A DNA stretch of 64,000 nt. Source: SIG307 sp964609025 (GTDB lineage: Bacteria; Bacillota; Clostridia; Lachnospirales; Lachnospiraceae). The notes under the pieces were generated by a model. It had not been told where the DNA came from, ran no database searches, and saw nothing but the letters and a program-made list of their open reading frames with translations. How positions within the stretch are numbered: position 1 is the first letter of the stretch; every line of letters begins with the position of its first letter. The stretch lies in NCBI GenBank assembly GCA_964609025.1, contig CAZSQM010000003.1:90595-154594 (forward strand). Direction: 5' to 3'. This document shows, piece by piece, positions 14,642 through 23,853 of the stretch. The position numbers and the translations under genes were made by a program.

Positions 14642-16312
14642 ATGGAATATTTAGTGATTGGAGCAGTTTTGCTTCTTGCGTTGGCGGCAAAAGGAGTTTT
14701 CGATAACTATCATTATGCAAAAAAGGTGCGGCAGCAGCTTTTAAGAGAGTTCGGGACTGTTTCTGCGGAAGACTATTCCGCGGAAAAGCTGGCGTCCTTA
14801 AAGAGCTACTTTGAAGCGGTGCGCCGCCCTGCTTATGATATTGACGACATCACCTGGAACGACTTGGAGCTGGAAGAGGTTTATATGCTGTTAAACCGCA
14901 CGGTCAGTGCCGTGGGCGAGGAATATCTGTATGCGATGCTGCGGCAACCGCAGTTTTCCCCGCAGGAGATGGAGGAACGGGAACGTCTGATTACGTTTTT
15001 TGAAAATAATACGGAGGGGCGGCTTACGGTGCAGACCGCGCTGCACCGGATCGGAAAGAACCGGCGATATTCCGTATATTCCTGTATGGAGTGTATGAAA
15101 AATATAAAGCGGGAGTCCAATCTGCCGCATTATCTGGCACTCGGAGCGCTTGCGGCTTCGGTTGTTTTAGCCTTTGTGATGCCGCAGCTCGGCGTGGTGG
15201 CCGTGATAGGTGTGATTATCTGCAATTTTGTCACTTACATGAAACGAAAGGGCGAAATGGAGGCGTATCTTGGTACGGTGGGAGCGCTGATACGGCTTCT
15301 GTATGCCAGTGAAAAACTCTCGTCCTGTGCGATTCCGGAGATTTCCGTTTACGCGGGGCGGATGAAAGCATTAAACCGTCATTTTGCCTCTTTCAAGCGC
15401 AATTACTGGATTATCGGAAGCAAAAAGCCTACGGGGGATTTGCTGGACTCGGTTATGATGTATGTTCGGATGCTGTTTCATATTGATTTGATTAAGTTTA
15501 ACCGGATGTTAATAGTATACGACCGGTACGCGGAGGAGTTAAAGCAGCTGTACGAGACTGCCGGATATCTGGATGCTCTTTGCGCGGCGGCGTCCTTCCG
15601 CGCGTTCCTCGGAGAAGGCGGATACTGCGTGCCGGAGCTTGTAACGGGAGAAACGCCTCTTTATGAGGCAGAGGAGCTGTATCATCCGCTTTTGGAGCAT
15701 CCGGTAAAAAATTCGATCATAACCGGACGAAGTGTTCTTTTGACCGGCTCCAATGCTTCCGGAAAGTCTACCTTTTTGAAGGCGGTGGCAATCAACGCCC
15801 TGCTTTCCCAGACCATCCATACCGCGGCGGCAAAAAGCTACCGTGCTTCTTATTTCCAGATTCTTTCCTCGATGGCGCTGCGGGACAATATGCAGGGGAA
15901 CGAAAGCTATTTTATTGTGGAAATCAAGTCGTTAAAGCGGATGTTTGAAGCGGCGAAGGCTCCGGTTTGTACGCTTTGCTTTGTGGACGAGGTACTGCGC
16001 GGTACGAATACGGTGGAACGCATTGCGGCTTCCAGAGAGGTGCTTGCGGGGCTTGCGGGCGAGCGCGTTATTTGTTTTGCGGCAACCCATGATATTGAGC
16101 TGACCTATCTGTTGGAACCGGTCTGTGACAATTACCATTTTGAAGAAACAGTAACGGACGACAAAGTGGAATTTGATTATATTCTGCATGCCGGACGGGC
16201 GACAACGAGAAACGCGATTAAACTGCTTCAAATGCTCGGATATCCGAAGCATTTGATTGAACGGGCCGAAGCGTCGGCAGAGCACTTTTTAACAACGGGG
16301 GAATGGCAATGA
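14642..16312 (+). CDS. Membrane-anchored MutS-family ATPase
   Basis: The 556-residue protein has a MutS core and ATPase domain but lacks the N-terminal mismatch-binding domain (no FYE mismatch motif). A hydrophobic N-terminal segment and two hydrophobic stretches (about residues 165-198, starting YLALGALAASVVLAFVMPQL) suggest membrane attachment. The P-loop TGSNASGKST is near residues 366-375, and a Walker-B-like CFVDEVLRGTNTVER and an ATHDIEL segment follow. Such MutS-related membrane proteins are widespread in Firmicutes and Bacteroidetes, but I know of no settled function. It overlaps the rnhA start and lies two genes from mutS. Confidence 0.85.
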   Translation: MEYLVIGAVLLLALAAKGVFDNYHYAKKVRQQLLREFGTVSAEDYSAEKLASLKSYFEAVRRPAYDIDDITWNDLELEEVYMLLNRTVSAVGEEYLYAMLRQPQFSPQEMEERERLITFFENNTEGRLTVQTALHRIGKNRRYSVYSCMECMKNIKRESNLPHYLALGALAASVVLAFVMPQLGVVAVIGVIICNFVTYMKRKGEMEAYLGTVGALIRLLYASEKLSSCAIPEISVYAGRMKALNRHFASFKRNYWIIGSKKPTGDLLDSVMMYVRMLFHIDLIKFNRMLIVYDRYAEELKQLYETAGYLDALCAAASFRAFLGEGGYCVPELVTGETPLYEAEELYHPLLEHPVKNSIITGRSVLLTGSNASGKSTFLKAVAINALLSQTIHTAAAKSYRASYFQILSSMALRDNMQGNESYFIVEIKSLKRMFEAAKAPVCTLCFVDEVLRGTNTVERIAASREVLAGLAGERVICFAATHDIELTYLLEPVCDNYHFEETVTDDKVEFDYILHAGRATTRNAIKLLQMLGYPKHLIERAEASAEHFLTTGEWQ

Positions 16313-16794
16313 TGAAGGTAACGATGTATACGGACGGAGCGGCAAGAGGAAACCCGGACGGCCCGGGAGGATACGGTACGGTGCTGTCCTTTGTGGACAA
16401 AAACGGAACGGAGCATTTGCGGGAATACTCCGGCGGTTATGTGAAAACCACCAACAACCGGATGGAACTGATGGCGGCGATTGTCGGCTTTGAAGCATTG
16501 ACAAAGCCCTGCGAGGTAGCGGTTTATTCCGATTCCCAGTATCTTGTAAAGGCGTTTAACGAGGGGTGGCTTGAGGGCTGGATAAAGAAAGGCTGGAAGC
16601 GCGGAAAGAATGAGGCGGTAAAGAATGTGGACCTCTGGAAGCGGCTGCTTTTGGCAATGAAACCTCATAAGGCAGAGTTTTTCTGGGTAAAGGGGCATAA
16701 CGGGCATCCGCAGAACGAGCGGTGCGACGCACTTGCGACTGCCGCTGCCGACGGAGAAAACCTTTGTGTGGACGAAGGACTGGAGGAAATGTAA
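16309..16794 (+). CDS. rnhA: Ribonuclease HI
   Basis: RNase HI degrades the RNA of RNA-DNA hybrids such as R-loops and Okazaki primers. The product is about 160 residues, with the catalytic carboxylates in MYTDGAARGNPDGPGGYG, NNRMELMAAI, VYSDSQYL and the closing NERCDALAT. The gene overlaps the stop of the upstream MutS-like gene. Of the close in-frame ATGs (16303, 16309, 16312), 16309 or 16312 fit best with GGGGGA upstream. Its own stop overlaps the mutS start (TAATG), so the two are translationally coupled. Confidence 0.95.
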   Translation: MMKVTMYTDGAARGNPDGPGGYGTVLSFVDKNGTEHLREYSGGYVKTTNNRMELMAAIVGFEALTKPCEVAVYSDSQYLVKAFNEGWLEGWIKKGWKRGKNEAVKNVDLWKRLLLAMKPHKAEFFWVKGHNGHPQNERCDALATAAADGENLCVDEGLEEM

Positions 16795-19466
16795 TGGATA
16801 AGGCGATGTATGAGAATGTAACGCCGATGATGCAGCATTATTTGGAAATGAAGGAGGCATACGGCGACTGTATTTTGTTTTACCGGCTGGGCGATTTCTA
16901 TGAGATGTTTTTTGAGGACGCAGTGACGGTATCGAAAGAGCTAGAGCTTACCCTGACCGGAAAAAGCTGCGGTCTGCCGGAACGTGCGCCGATGTGCGGC
17001 GTTCCCTTTCACGCTGCGGATACTTATATTAACCGTCTGGTGGCAAAGGGCTATCGTGTGGCAATCTGCGAGCAGGTAGAGGACCCGAAGCTTGCCAAAG
17101 GGATGGTAAAGCGGGAGGTAATCCGGGTGGTGACGCCGGGTACAAATCTGAGTACACAGATGCTGGACGAGGGAAAGAACAATTACCTGATGGGAATTTA
17201 TTACAGCGGGGATTCCTTCGGAATTGCGGCGGTAGATGTAACCACCGGCGATTATTATGTCACCGAGGTGGACGAGGTACGGAAAGCGGCGGACGAACTG
17301 ACGAAGTTTTCTCCGTCGGAGCTGATTTGCAACGCTTCCTTTTTTATGAGCGGCATTGATTTGGAAGAATATAAAAATCGGATGCGGATTGCGGTTGAGG
17401 CTTTGGAAGAACGCTTTTTTGACAATACTGCCTGCGAACGGGCTTTGATGGAGCATTTTAAGGTGGGGACCCTTGCGGGGCTGGGGCTTACGGATTTTCC
17501 GACGGGAAGCATTGCGGCCGGCGCGGTCATGCAGTATTTAAAAGAAACCCAGAAAAACTCCATGGAACATATTACGCAGATTCAGACCTATGTTACCGGA
17601 AAATACATGATTTTGGACAGCGCCACAAGGCGGAATCTGGAGCTTACGGAAACGTTGCGGGAAAAGCAAAAGCGCGGTTCCCTTCTCTGGGTACTGGATA
17701 AGACAAAGACGGCAATGGGGGCGCGTCTGCTTCGCAGCTGCATCGAACAGCCGCTGTTGGAGAAAGAAGAAATCAACGAAAGACTGACTGCGGTGGAGGA
17801 ACTGAAGGAGAACGGAATTACAAGGGCGGAGCTGCGGGAGTATTTAAATGCGGTTTACGATTTGGAGCGGTTGCTCAGCCGTGTGACGTATCGTTCCGCG
17901 AATCCGAGAGATTTGCTGGCGTTTCAGTCCTCTCTTTCCATGCTGCCGCCGATTAAGACGCTTCTTTCCGAGTTTGAAGCGCCGTTGCTGAAAACAATCT
18001 ATGACGAACTGGATACGCTTTCGGATTTGAATCAGCTCATTGAGGCGTCCATTGATCCCGACGCGCCGCTTACCGTGAAGGAAGGCGGTATTATTAAGAA
18101 CGGCTACAACGAGGAAGTGGACCGGCTGCGGCTTGCAAAGACCGAGGGAAAGAGCTGGCTTGCCGAAGTGGAGGAACGGGAGCGGGAGGCGACCGGAATC
18201 AAAAACCTGAAAGTAAAGTTTAACCGTGTGTTCGGCTATTATTTCGAAGTGACGAAGTCCTATCAGAACCTTGTTCCGCCGACGTGGATCAGAAAGCAGA
18301 CGCTCACCAATGCGGAGCGCTATACGACGGAGGAATTAAAAAAGCTGGAGGAAGACATTTTAGGCGCGGAGGACAAGCTGTTTTCCCTGGAATATGCGCT
18401 TTTTGCCGAGGTACGCGAAGCCGTGGCGGAGCAGGTGCTCCGTATCCGGCAGAGCGCAAAGGCGGTGGCATGGGTGGATTTGTTTGCCTCCCTTGCAACG
18501 GTAGCGGAGAAAAACCGCTATGTGCGTCCGGAAATCAACACGGAAGGCGTGCTACATATTGTGGGCGGCAGACATCCGGTAGTAGAGCAGATGATTCCGA
18601 ACGATATGTTTGTGGAAAATGACACGTATCTGGATAATCAGGACAAGCGGATTTCCATTATCACCGGCCCGAATATGGCGGGTAAGTCTACTTATATGCG
18701 GCAGACGGCGTTAATTGTACTGATGGCGCAGCTCGGCAGCTTTGTACCGGCAGCAAGCGCAAAAATCGGTATCTGCGACCGGATTTTCACCCGTGTCGGC
18801 GCGTCCGACGACCTTGCTTCGGGGCAGAGTACCTTTATGGTGGAAATGACGGAGGTGGCGAATATCCTTCGGAATGCCACGAAAAACAGCCTTTTGATTC
18901 TGGACGAAATCGGCAGGGGAACCAGTACCTTTGACGGACTTTCGATTGCGTGGGCCGTGGTGGAGCATATCGCAAACCCGAAGCTCATCGGAGCAAAGGC
19001 GCTGTTTGCAACCCATTACCACGAACTGACCGAGCTGGAAGGAAAGCTGAATGCGGTTCACAATTATTGTATCGCGGTAAAAGAGCAGGGCGAGGATATT
19101 GTATTTTTACGAAAGATTATTCCGGGCGGTGCCGATAAGAGCTACGGCATTCAGGTGGCAAAGCTTGCGGGCGTGCCAAAGGAAGTGTTAGACAGAGCGA
19201 GAGAAATTGCGGACGAGCTTGCCGAGCGTGATATTACGAAAAACGCGGCGCAGATTGAGGTAAAGCAGACGGTAAAAACACGGGGAGCAAAGGCAGAAAA
19301 GGGAAGCGTAAGCGGTCAGATGACGATGTTCGGGACGGAGGAATCCGAGGAAACGGCAGCAATTACCAAAACGCTTTCCGAACTGAATCTCTCCATGATG
19401 ACGCCGATTGACGCGCTGAATCTGCTGTATCAGTTGCAGGAGCAGGTAAGGAAAAGGAAACACTGA
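16794..19466 (+). CDS. mutS: DNA mismatch repair protein MutS
   Basis: MutS recognises mismatches and small loops and starts repair with MutL. The mature start is the ATG at 16794, overlapping the rnhA stop, giving 890 residues. The mismatch-binding motif GDFYEMFFEDA lies near residues 31-41, and the ATPase P-loop GPNMAGKST near 625-633, followed by ASDDLASGQSTFMVEM, LDEIGRGTSTFDGLSIAW and the ATHYHEL helix. The C-terminal FGTEE-containing linker and the tail ending in a coiled helix are normal. mutL follows, separated by one inserted epimerase-like gene. Confidence 0.97.
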   Translation: MDKAMYENVTPMMQHYLEMKEAYGDCILFYRLGDFYEMFFEDAVTVSKELELTLTGKSCGLPERAPMCGVPFHAADTYINRLVAKGYRVAICEQVEDPKLAKGMVKREVIRVVTPGTNLSTQMLDEGKNNYLMGIYYSGDSFGIAAVDVTTGDYYVTEVDEVRKAADELTKFSPSELICNASFFMSGIDLEEYKNRMRIAVEALEERFFDNTACERALMEHFKVGTLAGLGLTDFPTGSIAAGAVMQYLKETQKNSMEHITQIQTYVTGKYMILDSATRRNLELTETLREKQKRGSLLWVLDKTKTAMGARLLRSCIEQPLLEKEEINERLTAVEELKENGITRAELREYLNAVYDLERLLSRVTYRSANPRDLLAFQSSLSMLPPIKTLLSEFEAPLLKTIYDELDTLSDLNQLIEASIDPDAPLTVKEGGIIKNGYNEEVDRLRLAKTEGKSWLAEVEEREREATGIKNLKVKFNRVFGYYFEVTKSYQNLVPPTWIRKQTLTNAERYTTEELKKLEEDILGAEDKLFSLEYALFAEVREAVAEQVLRIRQSAKAVAWVDLFASLATVAEKNRYVRPEINTEGVLHIVGGRHPVVEQMIPNDMFVENDTYLDNQDKRISIITGPNMAGKSTYMRQTALIVLMAQLGSFVPAASAKIGICDRIFTRVGASDDLASGQSTFMVEMTEVANILRNATKNSLLILDEIGRGTSTFDGLSIAWAVVEHIANPKLIGAKALFATHYHELTELEGKLNAVHNYCIAVKEQGEDIVFLRKIIPGGADKSYGIQVAKLAGVPKEVLDRAREIADELAERDITKNAAQIEVKQTVKTRGAKAEKGSVSGQMTMFGTEESEETAAITKTLSELNLSMMTPIDALNLLYQLQEQVRKRKH

Positions 19467-19484
19467 TTGGAGGTACGTTATGAG

Positions 19485-20015
19485 ATGAGAATTCTGGATA
19501 GGTTTTTTGACAATGTTCTTGTGCTGGAACCTTTAGAAAAAGTTGATAATCGTGGCACAATGGTTGTGGAATTTAGCGAGGATGAAATTAGAAAACTTAA
19601 TCTTGATTTTGAAATCAAAGAACAACGTATTTACAAGCTACCGAAAGCCGGAACATTTTTTGGAATTCATTATCAGGAGATGACTCATCCTCAAGCGAAA
19701 CTAGTATCTGTTATTCAGGGGAAAGGGTTGGATTATATTGTGGATTTACGAAAAGACTCTGCGACTTATAAAAAATGGAGAATGGTAGAATTAAATGAGG
19801 AAGAGCCAAAAGTTATCTATATTCCCGCGGGATATGGTCACGCTTTTTTATCGATGAAAGATAACACGATTCAAATGTTTATTGTGAATGAATCCTTTAT
19901 TCATGGATGTGCAAGGCAGATTAATTATAATGATTCGGAAATCGGGCTAAAGCTACCTATTCATAATATTATTCTTTCTGATTATGATAAAAATGCCCCT
20001 TTTTTGTCTGAATAA
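19485..20015 (+). CDS. RmlC-like cupin (dTDP-sugar 3,5-epimerase homologue)
   Basis: The 176-residue protein has the dTDP-4-dehydrorhamnose 3,5-epimerase fold. Family landmarks are FGIHYQ (His base), QAKLVSVIQG (Lys), YIVDLRKDSATYKKW and, near the end, LSDYDKNAPF. Two positions differ from the usual pattern: the Arg before GLHYQ is Phe here, and the region that is normally TDYY reads NESFIHG, losing the tyrosines. It may be a mono-epimerase, an isomerase or a non-catalytic relative. The codon use is clearly AT-richer than mutS and mutL, and no other sugar-nucleotide genes are near, suggesting transfer. The ATG at 19485 is chosen for the GGAGG 11 bases upstream. Confidence 0.8.
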   Translation: MRILDRFFDNVLVLEPLEKVDNRGTMVVEFSEDEIRKLNLDFEIKEQRIYKLPKAGTFFGIHYQEMTHPQAKLVSVIQGKGLDYIVDLRKDSATYKKWRMVELNEEEPKVIYIPAGYGHAFLSMKDNTIQMFIVNESFIHGCARQINYNDSEIGLKLPIHNIILSDYDKNAPFLSE

Positions 20016-20095
20016 TAGAATTGATTTTATCTTTCAAAAAAACTTGATAAATCCCGATTGATAGAACCAAGGATTGTTTGAAAGGAGCGAGTGTC

Positions 20096-22246
20096 ATGGG
20101 AAAGATTGCCTTACTGGATCAAAATACCATTGATAAGATTGCGGCGGGTGAAGTGGTGGAACGTCCGGCTTCCGTAGTAAAGGAGCTGACCGAAAACGCC
20201 ATTGATGCCGGTGCGAATATGATTACGGTGGAATTAAAAGAGGGCGGAAGCGGTCTGGTTCGTATTACGGACAACGGCTCCGGGATTGCAACGGATGATG
20301 TAAAAACGGCGTTTTTGCGGCATTCTACCAGTAAAATCCGTACCGTGGAGGATTTGCTGACCGCAGGAAGTCTCGGCTTTCGCGGTGAGGCGCTTTCCAG
20401 TATTTCCGCGGTGGCACAGGTGGAACTGGTGACGAAAACAAAGGATTCCTTTGTCGGAACACGATATGTCATTGAAGGCGGCGTGGAGCAGACGATGGAA
20501 GAGGCAGGATGCCCGGACGGCACGACCTTTTTGATTCGGAATTTGTTTTACAATGTGCCTGCCAGACGTAAGTTTCTGAAATCCGCCATGACGGAAGCGG
20601 GGCTTTGTTCCGATTTGATGCAGCGTATGGCGCTGAGCCGTCCGGAGATTGCCTATAAGTTCATTAATAACGGGAAAATCGTATTACAGACCTCCGGAAA
20701 CGGTAATTTAAAGGAAGTGATTTATCAGATTTACGGACGGGAGATTACGGCAAATCTTCTGGAGGTGAATCATATCGAGGAAAGTGCGGGAATTCAGGTG
20801 ACCGGCTTTATCGGAAAGCCGATTGTATCCCGCGGCAACCGAAACTACGAGAATTATTTTATTAACGGGCGGTATATTAAAAGCAGTGTCGTAAGCAAAG
20901 CAATCGAGGAAGCGTACCGCTCCTATATGATGCAGCATAAGTATCCGTTTACGGCATTACATATTTCCATGGATACGGCAATGTTAGATGTCAATGTGCA
21001 TCCGACGAAGTTAGAGGTGCGTTTTTCCGACAGCGAAGCAGTGTATTATGCGGTATACCATGCGGTAAAGGATACTCTTGCCGGGAAAAACATGATTCCG
21101 CAGGTGGGATTCGGAAAAGAAGAAAAGTCTACACCTGTCGTATTGCCGAAAAAGGAAGCAAGACCGGAGCAGTTTGAAACAGTAAGAATGGCGCAGCAGG
21201 CGGAGAAGAGGACGGCAGGAGGAAGCCTTGCGGGAGGACAGGCACCGACAGAGAGAGTAGCCGGAAAAATGCCATATACCGTAGAAGAAAAAACGGTAAC
21301 CGGTATGTCAAAAGCGGTATATGATAACAGGACAGCCGCTGCCGGTTTTGTATATGCGTCAATGGTAAAAGAAAATGCCGCGCCGTATGAAGTAAAGAAA
21401 AACGACGAAAAAAAGCAAGATTCTACAAAAGTAGAGCATGAAGATATCGCAAGAAAAACAGCTACAAAAGAAGTCAAGAAGCCGGACAATGCGGCAGAAT
21501 CAGAGGACAGGCAGGAAGCACCGCCGCCGCAGAAACCGGAACTCAGGCAGGAATTGGCACAGCATTCGCAGGAACCGGAACTCAGACAGGAATCGGTACA
21601 GCATCCGAAGGAACCTGTCTTTGTCCAGGAACAGATGGAACTTCCGGATCTTCTCAGTGACGAAACGAAAAAGGAATACCGCATTATCGGACAGTTATTT
21701 TTAACCTACTGGCTCATCGAAATGGACGGACAGCTGTTTATGATTGACCAGCATGCGGCGCATGAGAAGATTTTGTTTGAGCAGACCATGAAGCGTATCC
21801 GTGATAAGGAGATGTTGACCCAGCAGATTGCCCCGCCTTACATCGCAAGTCTTTCCATCCGGGAAGAAGAAGTGTTAAAAGAGCAGGCGGAGGTGCTTAG
21901 GCGTCTTGGGTTTGAATTTGAGCATTTCGGCGGCAGAGATTATAAGGTGACAGGAGTTCCTGCGGATTTGTGCGGACTGACCGGTGGAGAGCTGTTTTTG
22001 CAGCTTCTGGATGAACTGGTAGCGGAACGGCTCCACGGCAGCCCGGAACTGTTAGTGGAAAAGGTGGCATCCATGTCCTGTAAGGCAGCAGTGAAAGGAA
22101 ATCAGGTACTTTCCGAGCCGGAAGCAAAGGCAATGATTGACCTGCTTTTAACTTTGGATAACCCGTATCATTGTCCGCACGGTCGCCCGACGACGATTTC
22201 TATGTCAAAGCAGGAGATAGAGAAGAAATTTAAGAGAATCGTGTAA
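20096..22246 (+). CDS. mutL: DNA mismatch repair endonuclease MutL
   Basis: MutL couples MutS to strand incision. The 716-residue protein has the GHKL ATPase N-terminus (IDKIAAGEVVERPASVVKEL, DNGSGI, GFRGEALSSISAV), a long low-complexity linker (about residues 345-525, rich in Lys, Glu, Gln and Pro with repeated QEPELRQE-type units), and a C-terminal dimerisation domain. The endonuclease motif DQHAAHEKILFE (about 550) and the metal-site CPHGRPTTI show the nicking type of MutL, as expected without MutH. The ATG at 20096 follows AAAGGAGCGA. It is separated from mutS by the RmlC-like gene. Confidence 0.97.
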   Translation: MGKIALLDQNTIDKIAAGEVVERPASVVKELTENAIDAGANMITVELKEGGSGLVRITDNGSGIATDDVKTAFLRHSTSKIRTVEDLLTAGSLGFRGEALSSISAVAQVELVTKTKDSFVGTRYVIEGGVEQTMEEAGCPDGTTFLIRNLFYNVPARRKFLKSAMTEAGLCSDLMQRMALSRPEIAYKFINNGKIVLQTSGNGNLKEVIYQIYGREITANLLEVNHIEESAGIQVTGFIGKPIVSRGNRNYENYFINGRYIKSSVVSKAIEEAYRSYMMQHKYPFTALHISMDTAMLDVNVHPTKLEVRFSDSEAVYYAVYHAVKDTLAGKNMIPQVGFGKEEKSTPVVLPKKEARPEQFETVRMAQQAEKRTAGGSLAGGQAPTERVAGKMPYTVEEKTVTGMSKAVYDNRTAAAGFVYASMVKENAAPYEVKKNDEKKQDSTKVEHEDIARKTATKEVKKPDNAAESEDRQEAPPPQKPELRQELAQHSQEPELRQESVQHPKEPVFVQEQMELPDLLSDETKKEYRIIGQLFLTYWLIEMDGQLFMIDQHAAHEKILFEQTMKRIRDKEMLTQQIAPPYIASLSIREEEVLKEQAEVLRRLGFEFEHFGGRDYKVTGVPADLCGLTGGELFLQLLDELVAERLHGSPELLVEKVASMSCKAAVKGNQVLSEPEAKAMIDLLLTLDNPYHCPHGRPTTISMSKQEIEKKFKRIV

Positions 22247-22262
22247 GCATAAGGAGGAAACT

Positions 22263-23342
22263 ATGGCGAAGGTAGATTCACCGATTAAAATCGGAGCACA
22301 CACTTTACGTAACAGGATTACATTCGCACCTACGGTAAAGTTTGATTTTACGGACGATTCGGGAAAGGCAAACGAAAGGCTGATTTCCCATTATACGGAG
22401 CGTGCAAAAGGAGGCTGCGGTCTGATTTGCGTGGAAGCAACCGCGGTGACACCGGGCGGACGCTTTTGTAAGACTCATATGGGGCTCTGGAGTGACGAGC
22501 AGATCGCGGGGCATAAGGAAATAACCGCAGGGTGTCATGAATACGGTGCTGTTGTTCTGATACAGCTGAATCACACGGGCTACACCGCAAATCCGGAATG
22601 CGGTCCGGCAATCGGACCGTCTGCCGTAAAGAGAAACGGGGCGAAGGGAGAAGATACAACGATTGCAATGAGTATTTCGGAAATTCAAGAGATGCAGCAG
22701 GCATTTGTCGATGCGGCTGTCCGGGCAAAGAAGGCGGGATATGACGGAATTCAGCTGCATGGATGCCACGGTTATCTAATTAATCAGTTTATGGCTCCGT
22801 CTACGAATCTGCGTGAGGACGAATACGGCGGAAGTGCGGAAAACAGAGCAAGGTTTTGCTGTGAAATCATCCGAAGGGTGCGCGAGCTTTGCGGCAAGGA
22901 GTTTTTGATTTCCGTACGTACCTCAGGATATGACAATGATTTGGCAGATGCCGTTGCAGTGGCAGAGGAATATGTAAAGGCAGGCTGTGACTATTTGCAG
23001 GTATCCTCCGGCATTTCCTCTTTGGAAGGACTTCCGGCGTTTCATGATACCCGCGTTTCGGATATTCAAAGCCTCGGTGCCTATTTCCATGAGCATTTTG
23101 CGGGACAGGTACCGGTATCCTGCGTGGGCGGACTCACGGAGCCGGGGCAGATTCGGTATCTGATTGAAAACGATTACATAGATACGGTCGATGTAGGACG
23201 GGCGATTCTTGCCGACCCGACATTTGCGGATGCGGTAATTTACGGCAGGAATTATGTAAAGTGCTACGGATGTAAGGCGTGTCAGTACGGACCGTCTATG
23301 CCACACACATGTCCGGCTGAGTTAAAGCGGAACAAGAAATAA
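22263..23342 (+). CDS. Old Yellow Enzyme-type NADH:flavin oxidoreductase
   Basis: The 359-residue protein is a single FMN-binding TIM barrel. Signature parts are the N-terminal PIKIGAHTLRNRITFAPTVK, the active-site loop around VLIQLNHTGY, GYDGIQLHGCHGYLINQF with its FMN-site histidines, and GGLTEPGQIRYLIE and VGRAILADP near the end. The C-terminal CYGCKACQYG retains part of the cysteine cluster of larger iron-sulfur relatives, but the flavodoxin-like second half is absent. Members reduce activated alkenes with NAD(P)H; the substrate is unknown. It lies 16 bases after mutL. Confidence 0.9.
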   Translation: MAKVDSPIKIGAHTLRNRITFAPTVKFDFTDDSGKANERLISHYTERAKGGCGLICVEATAVTPGGRFCKTHMGLWSDEQIAGHKEITAGCHEYGAVVLIQLNHTGYTANPECGPAIGPSAVKRNGAKGEDTTIAMSISEIQEMQQAFVDAAVRAKKAGYDGIQLHGCHGYLINQFMAPSTNLREDEYGGSAENRARFCCEIIRRVRELCGKEFLISVRTSGYDNDLADAVAVAEEYVKAGCDYLQVSSGISSLEGLPAFHDTRVSDIQSLGAYFHEHFAGQVPVSCVGGLTEPGQIRYLIENDYIDTVDVGRAILADPTFADAVIYGRNYVKCYGCKACQYGPSMPHTCPAELKRNKK

Positions 23343-23366
23343 GGCATTTTATAAGGGGAAGTAACC

Positions 23367-23789
23367 ATGAAAATCGATTATACCGAAACAATGACCGGTG
23401 AGGAATACAATGAATTAAGAGAAAGCGTGGATTGGAAGTTATTATCGCAAGGTCAGGCCGAACGAGGCTTAGAGCATACAACGTTTTTAGTGGCAGCAAG
23501 AGAAAATAACAGAATCATCGGTATGGGCAGAGTGCTATTTGATTTCGGTTATACGGCGTATCTCGGCGATGTGATTGTGAGGCCGGAATACCAGGGAAAG
23601 GGAATCGGAACTCAGATAGTGAATCGACTTATGGAAAAGACCATGAACGCAGCCGAGGTCGGTGAGCGGATTATGTTCATTCTTGGGGCAGCAAAGGGAA
23701 AAGAAGCTTTTTATAAAAAGTTCGGTTTTAAAGAACGTCCGAATGATTTTTCCGGAAGCGGCATGACGATGTGGCGTGCGAAAGAATAA
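23367..23789 (+). CDS. GNAT family N-acetyltransferase
   Basis: The 140-residue protein has the GNAT fold: a beta strand with IIGMGRVLFD, then the acetyl-CoA pyrophosphate loop VRPEYQGKGIGTQIVNRLME (Q/R-x-x-G-x-G/A), and the C-terminal AFYKKFGFKERPNDFSGSGM. This pattern is typical of small cytosolic acetyltransferases; the acceptor cannot be read from sequence. It is one of four GNAT genes in the 23-28.5 kb accessory block. Confidence 0.88.
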   Translation: MKIDYTETMTGEEYNELRESVDWKLLSQGQAERGLEHTTFLVAARENNRIIGMGRVLFDFGYTAYLGDVIVRPEYQGKGIGTQIVNRLMEKTMNAAEVGERIMFILGAAKGKEAFYKKFGFKERPNDFSGSGMTMWRAKE

Positions 23790-23853
23790 TGTGTGACATA
23801 AAAAGGGGAAAAAATGATAGGCGGTAGTTTATAGTAAAAGAGGAGAACGGATT

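Noticed and set aside
21490..21640. Tandem-like QEPELRQE units as a possible DNA repeat array
   Set aside because: The repeat is in frame within the flexible mutL linker and the units are imperfect; it is protein low complexity rather than a CRISPR or satellite.
21046..21684. A 212-codon minus-strand Ser/Cys-rich frame within mutL
   Set aside because: It is the reverse of the low-complexity mutL linker and shows only biased composition.
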